A stretch of DNA of 17,012 nucleotides. Origin: CAYRPN01 sp964426135 (GTDB lineage Bacteria; Planctomycetota; Phycisphaerae; Phycisphaerales; Phycisphaeraceae). Positions 15,266 to 17,012 of the stretch are shown piece after piece. Position numbers and translations under genes: made by a program. The DNA lies in assembly GCA_964426135.1 (NCBI GenBank), contig CAYRPN010000124.1:1-17012 (forward strand), written 5' to 3'. Positions within the stretch are counted from its first letter, which is position 1. Every line of letters starts with the position of its first letter. The notes beneath the pieces were generated by a model. That model did not search any database. It had not been told where the DNA came from and saw nothing but the letters and a program-made list of their open reading frames with translations.

Positions 15266-15883
15266 TCACGCCGTCGGCTCTCCCTTCGATTCCTGTCGCG
15301 CGGCGTCCATTTGCTGCTGGCGGGCGAGCAGGCTGGCCTCGATGCAGCGCTTCAGCGCCTGCCGGGCACGAACCATCAGCACCTTCACCGCGCCCAGTGT
15401 GCGGCCGAGCTTCTTCGCGATCTTCTCCACCTTCATCCCGCCCATGTAGTGCCACTGCAATGACTGCAGCGCGTGCTCGGCCAGTTTGGACATGCAGCCT
15501 GGCACCAGGTGCAGCACATCGTCGTAGAGGCCGTCGCCGGGCGTCATTTCTTCGAGTTCCAGGCACAGTTCGGTCCAGCCGTTCTCCCGGCGACGCATGA
15601 TGTGACGGACCTGCTCGCGCAGGACGTTGCGGCAGATGCCCATCAGCCAGGACTGGAACCGCAGTTCCGTGTTGAACCTGGCGATGGCTCCGAAAATGCG
15701 CATGAACGCTTCCTGCGTCAGATCTTCCGCCACATGCGGGTCGAGGACGCGGGCCCGGAAATAGCCGTAAACCACCGCGTGATGCCGCTGGTAAAGCTGG
15801 GCAAATGCGTTGCGGTCACCGCGTTTAACCTTGGCGGCGAGCTCGGCGTCGTTGTCGGGTTGGGGTGCGACCGTGTCGGCCAA
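15266..15883 (-). CDS. ECF-type sigma-70 family RNA polymerase sigma factor
   Basis: A 205-residue sigma factor with only regions 2 and 4. Region 2 spans about 24-96: the DPHVAEDLTQEAFMRIF helix (48-64) and the core/-10 recognition helix with RFQSWLMGICRNVLRE (75-90). Region 4 spans about 129-180, with a helix-turn-helix in KVEKIAKKLGRTLGAVKVLM (151-170) followed by VRARQALKRC. It resembles planctomycete ECF factors that lack a classical zinc anti-sigma partner. The gene precedes the giant membrane protein on the same strand, separated by 334 bp, and likely acts with it. Start: TTG at 15883, the only start that keeps region 2 complete; GGAAA lies about 5 bases upstream. The weak TTG may keep sigma levels low. 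The C-terminal tail (about 181-205) is charged and Gln-rich. Confidence 0.93.
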   Translation of the reverse strand: MADTVAPQPDNDAELAAKVKRGDRNAFAQLYQRHHAVVYGYFRARVLDPHVAEDLTQEAFMRIFGAIARFNTELRFQSWLMGICRNVLREQVRHIMRRRENGWTELCLELEEMTPGDGLYDDVLHLVPGCMSKLAEHALQSLQWHYMGGMKVEKIAKKLGRTLGAVKVLMVRARQALKRCIEASLLARQQQMDAARQESKGEPTA

Positions 15884-15892
15884 GGCGTTTCC

Positions 15893-15902
15893 AGTACGTA
15901 CT
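15893..15902. promoter_or_regulatory. Perfect 10-bp palindrome before the TTG start
   Basis: AGTACGTACT is a perfect palindrome that ends 10 bases upstream of the TTG start codon of the minus-strand sigma gene. Its position could let a dimeric protein block transcription or translation initiation. A 10-bp palindrome can easily occur by chance, so this is a weak operator candidate only. Confidence 0.2.
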
Positions 15903-16070
15903 CTAAGTGAATTGCTGGGCGCGGCTGGAACGGTTACGGCAAACCCGCGGACAGGCGCCGCGGGCGGTGGGTAATCGCACTATGGTAGCGAAGTGCGGCG
16001 ACTGGGCGAATGAAAACTCGGAATGCATCGGGAATAGGCCTGCCAAATTTTCAGTGGGCCAGATTCCGGC

Positions 16071-16224
16071 ACCCTCTCCCTCTCAGGGAGAGGGCTGGGG
16101 TGAAGGTCGGGACGCACAAGTTTGCAATCGCCGACATCGCGTGCCGGATGCCGCATCAATCTGTTCGTCCCGACCCTCACCCGGCCTCGAAGACTCGGCC
16201 ACCCTCTCCCTGGGAGCGAGAGGG
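16071..16224. repeat. Palindrome-ended element of the CCCTCTCCCT type
   Basis: The left end (16071-16114) has a perfect 10-bp stem, CCCTCTCCCT (16072-16081) with AGGGAGAGGG (16085-16094), a CTC loop, and then a G-rich run to GGTCGGGACG. The right end begins CGTCCCGACCCTCACC (16166) and finishes with CCCTCTC (16202-16208) and GAGAGGG (16218-16224). The layout matches the elements at 2738 and 10098, including the inner GGTCG/CGACC border, but the stem sequence differs and the right arm has an insertion. Weaker inverted similarity may extend outward to about 16028 and 16254. Related CCCTCTCCC repeats are widely dispersed in bacterial genomes. Confidence 0.8.
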
Positions 16225-16317
16225 AGCAAGGCCCCGGAAAAATGGGCAATCCCGACTCCCTGCTCAGCTTCCCGCGATTTTCGAACCTGACGCTGCCCAC
16301 GGGTACTATGTAGAGGC

Positions 16318-16899
16318 ATGACGACTCTCGCACGCCACGCCGCGCTGACCGCGCCGGTGACGGACGCACCGGCTGAGCCGGCGGGTCTGCTTGACCGGCT
16401 GCGCGGGCGCGATGAGGCTGCGCTGGCACAAATCGCCCGCATGTACGGCGATCGACTGACGCGCGTGGCCTATCTGCATCTGAGCGATGCACACGCCGCC
16501 GAGGACGCGGCGCAGGACGCCCTGATCGCCGCGTGGGACGGCGCGGGACGGACGGGGACGCAGACGCCGCTGTGGCCCTGGCTCCTGGGGATTCTTTTTA
16601 ATCGCTGCCGCAAACACATGCGATCGTTGTCGCGTCGGCGTCGTCGGGAGATGGCGGCTCACGAACTTCGAATGAGCCACGGCGCGGCCGATCCCGTTGT
16701 CGACGATCGCATCGAGCTCGTGCGGGCGGCCTTGGCCGGGCTCAGTGAACCTCTGCGTTGCGTGGTGATCCTGCGCTTTGAGCAGGGGCTGAGCGTGGCG
16801 GATACCGCGGCAGCGTTGAACGTGCCGGAGGGAACCGTGAAACGCCGATGTCACGATGCGTTAGGAGCCGTGCGAGAACAACTCCGCAGTTCGGCGTAG
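16318..16899 (+). CDS. ECF-type sigma-70 family sigma factor (second)
   Basis: A 193-residue ECF sigma factor. An Ala/Pro-rich N-terminal tail (1-22) precedes region 2 (about 36-104), with DAHAAEDAAQDALIAAWD (57-74) and LWPWLLGILFNRCRKH (85-100). A basic linker, RSLSRRRRRE (102-111), leads to region 4 (about 132-188), with LSEPLRCVVILRFEQGLSV and the helix-turn-helix TAAALNVPEGTVKRR (163-177). It is diverged from the sigma factor at 15266-15883 and reads the opposite way. An anti-sigma gene would normally follow, but the window ends 113 bases after the stop, so its partner is not visible. Start: ATG at 16318; AGAGG lies only one base upstream, too close for normal Shine-Dalgarno use. Confidence 0.93.
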   Translation: MTTLARHAALTAPVTDAPAEPAGLLDRLRGRDEAALAQIARMYGDRLTRVAYLHLSDAHAAEDAAQDALIAAWDGAGRTGTQTPLWPWLLGILFNRCRKHMRSLSRRRRREMAAHELRMSHGAADPVVDDRIELVRAALAGLSEPLRCVVILRFEQGLSVADTAAALNVPEGTVKRRCHDALGAVREQLRSSA

Positions 16900-16926
16900 G
16901 GTGCGTCAAGTCCGCGCGGACGCACC
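16900..16926 (+). terminator. Hairpin directly after the second sigma gene
   Basis: GGTGCGTC (16900-16907) and GACGCACC (16919-16926) form a perfect 8-bp stem that starts on the first base after the TAG stop codon. An alternative inner stem, GTCC-GCGC-GGAC (16910-16921), competes with it. No T-tract follows, so factor-independent termination is uncertain. Confidence 0.45.
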
Positions 16927-16977
16927 ACGTTGCGTCTTCAGTTAGGAACGGGACCGAAAATAAGTTCCCCATTTAGC

Positions 16978-17012
16978 CGGCGGGCTTGCCCGCCGAGACG
17001 CCCTCGGCGGGC
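16978..17012. repeat. CGGCGGGC palindromic repeat cut by the window edge
   Basis: CGGCGGGC (16978-16985) is followed after TT by its perfect complement GCCCGCCG (16988-16995), and CGGCGGGC recurs at 17005-17012, the last bases of the window. The three alternating arms suggest a larger palindromic repeat that continues to the right. The role is unknown; it has the look of a dispersed intergenic repeat. Confidence 0.7.

Larger units (their letters stand above)
15884..16317. other. Divergent gap between the two sigma genes
   Basis: This 434-base region separates the divergent sigma genes and holds no gene I can support. It contains the palindrome AGTACGTACT (15893-15902) and the palindrome-ended element at 16071-16224. 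Just before the plus-strand sigma gene, TACTAT (16304-16309) could be a -10 hexamer; it would start transcription almost at the ATG, giving a leaderless message. No good -35 was seen. Confidence 0.7.

Noticed and set aside
14928..15566. Minus-strand frame with three APATRNAL repeats between the sigma gene and the giant gene
   Set aside because: It overlaps the sigma gene in another frame and the start of the giant gene, and the repeats come from the 24-bp array. No start signal or domain supports it.
16742..16972. Minus-strand small frame at the right edge
   Set aside because: It is largely antisense to the second sigma gene and has no supported start or domain.

Overview
The window is GC-rich chromosomal DNA that looks like Planctomycetota, possibly Phycisphaerae-like. 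The basis is the gene families: an ECF-type sigma factor beside a very large membrane-anchored protein with PA14 and PQQ-like modules, a secreted protein with NPCBM-type domains, a BatA/VWA pair beside a squalene-cyclase-like alpha-barrel protein, and a Uma2 gene. No rRNA, tRNA, CRISPR array or transposase gene is visible, so the placement is an inference from protein families only.

Eight protein genes are supported, six of them on the minus strand. In minus-strand reading order from the right they are: an ECF sigma factor with a TTG start (15883-15266); a 1558-residue single-pass membrane protein with an anti-sigma-like cytoplasmic N-terminus and PA14, lectin-like, helical-repeat and beta-propeller outer regions (14931-10255); a secreted NPCBM-type protein (10068-7714); a secreted alpha-alpha-barrel protein (6942-5815); a BatA/VWA membrane protein (5583-2914); and a second VWA/glutamine-amidotransferase-like membrane protein (2714-282). 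A plus-strand Uma2-family gene (7060-7686) lies between the NPCBM-type gene and the barrel gene. A second, divergent ECF sigma factor (16318-16899) lies at the right end.

Two functional groups can be proposed. At the right, the first sigma factor, the giant transmembrane protein and perhaps the NPCBM-type protein look like a cell-surface signalling unit: an envelope sensor that also holds the sigma factor. At the left, the barrel protein and the two VWA proteins look like an envelope module of the BatA type, but its usual MoxR ATPase and DUF58 partners are not in the window.

The intergenic DNA is unusually rich in structured repeats. There is an inverted pair of telomere-like heptamer arrays (1-147 and 232-280) next to the stop codon of the leftmost gene, and an unrelated heptamer array of ten GTCAGRR units (5601-5670) just upstream of the BatA gene. 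Two copies of one palindrome-ended element (2738-2897 and 10098-10215) are joined by a third element of the same design but different sequence (16071-16224). Three perfect 24-bp tandem repeats have an inverted partner upstream of the giant gene (14979-15050 and 15158-15171). A GGCGGGC-rich palindromic repeat is cut by the right edge of the window.
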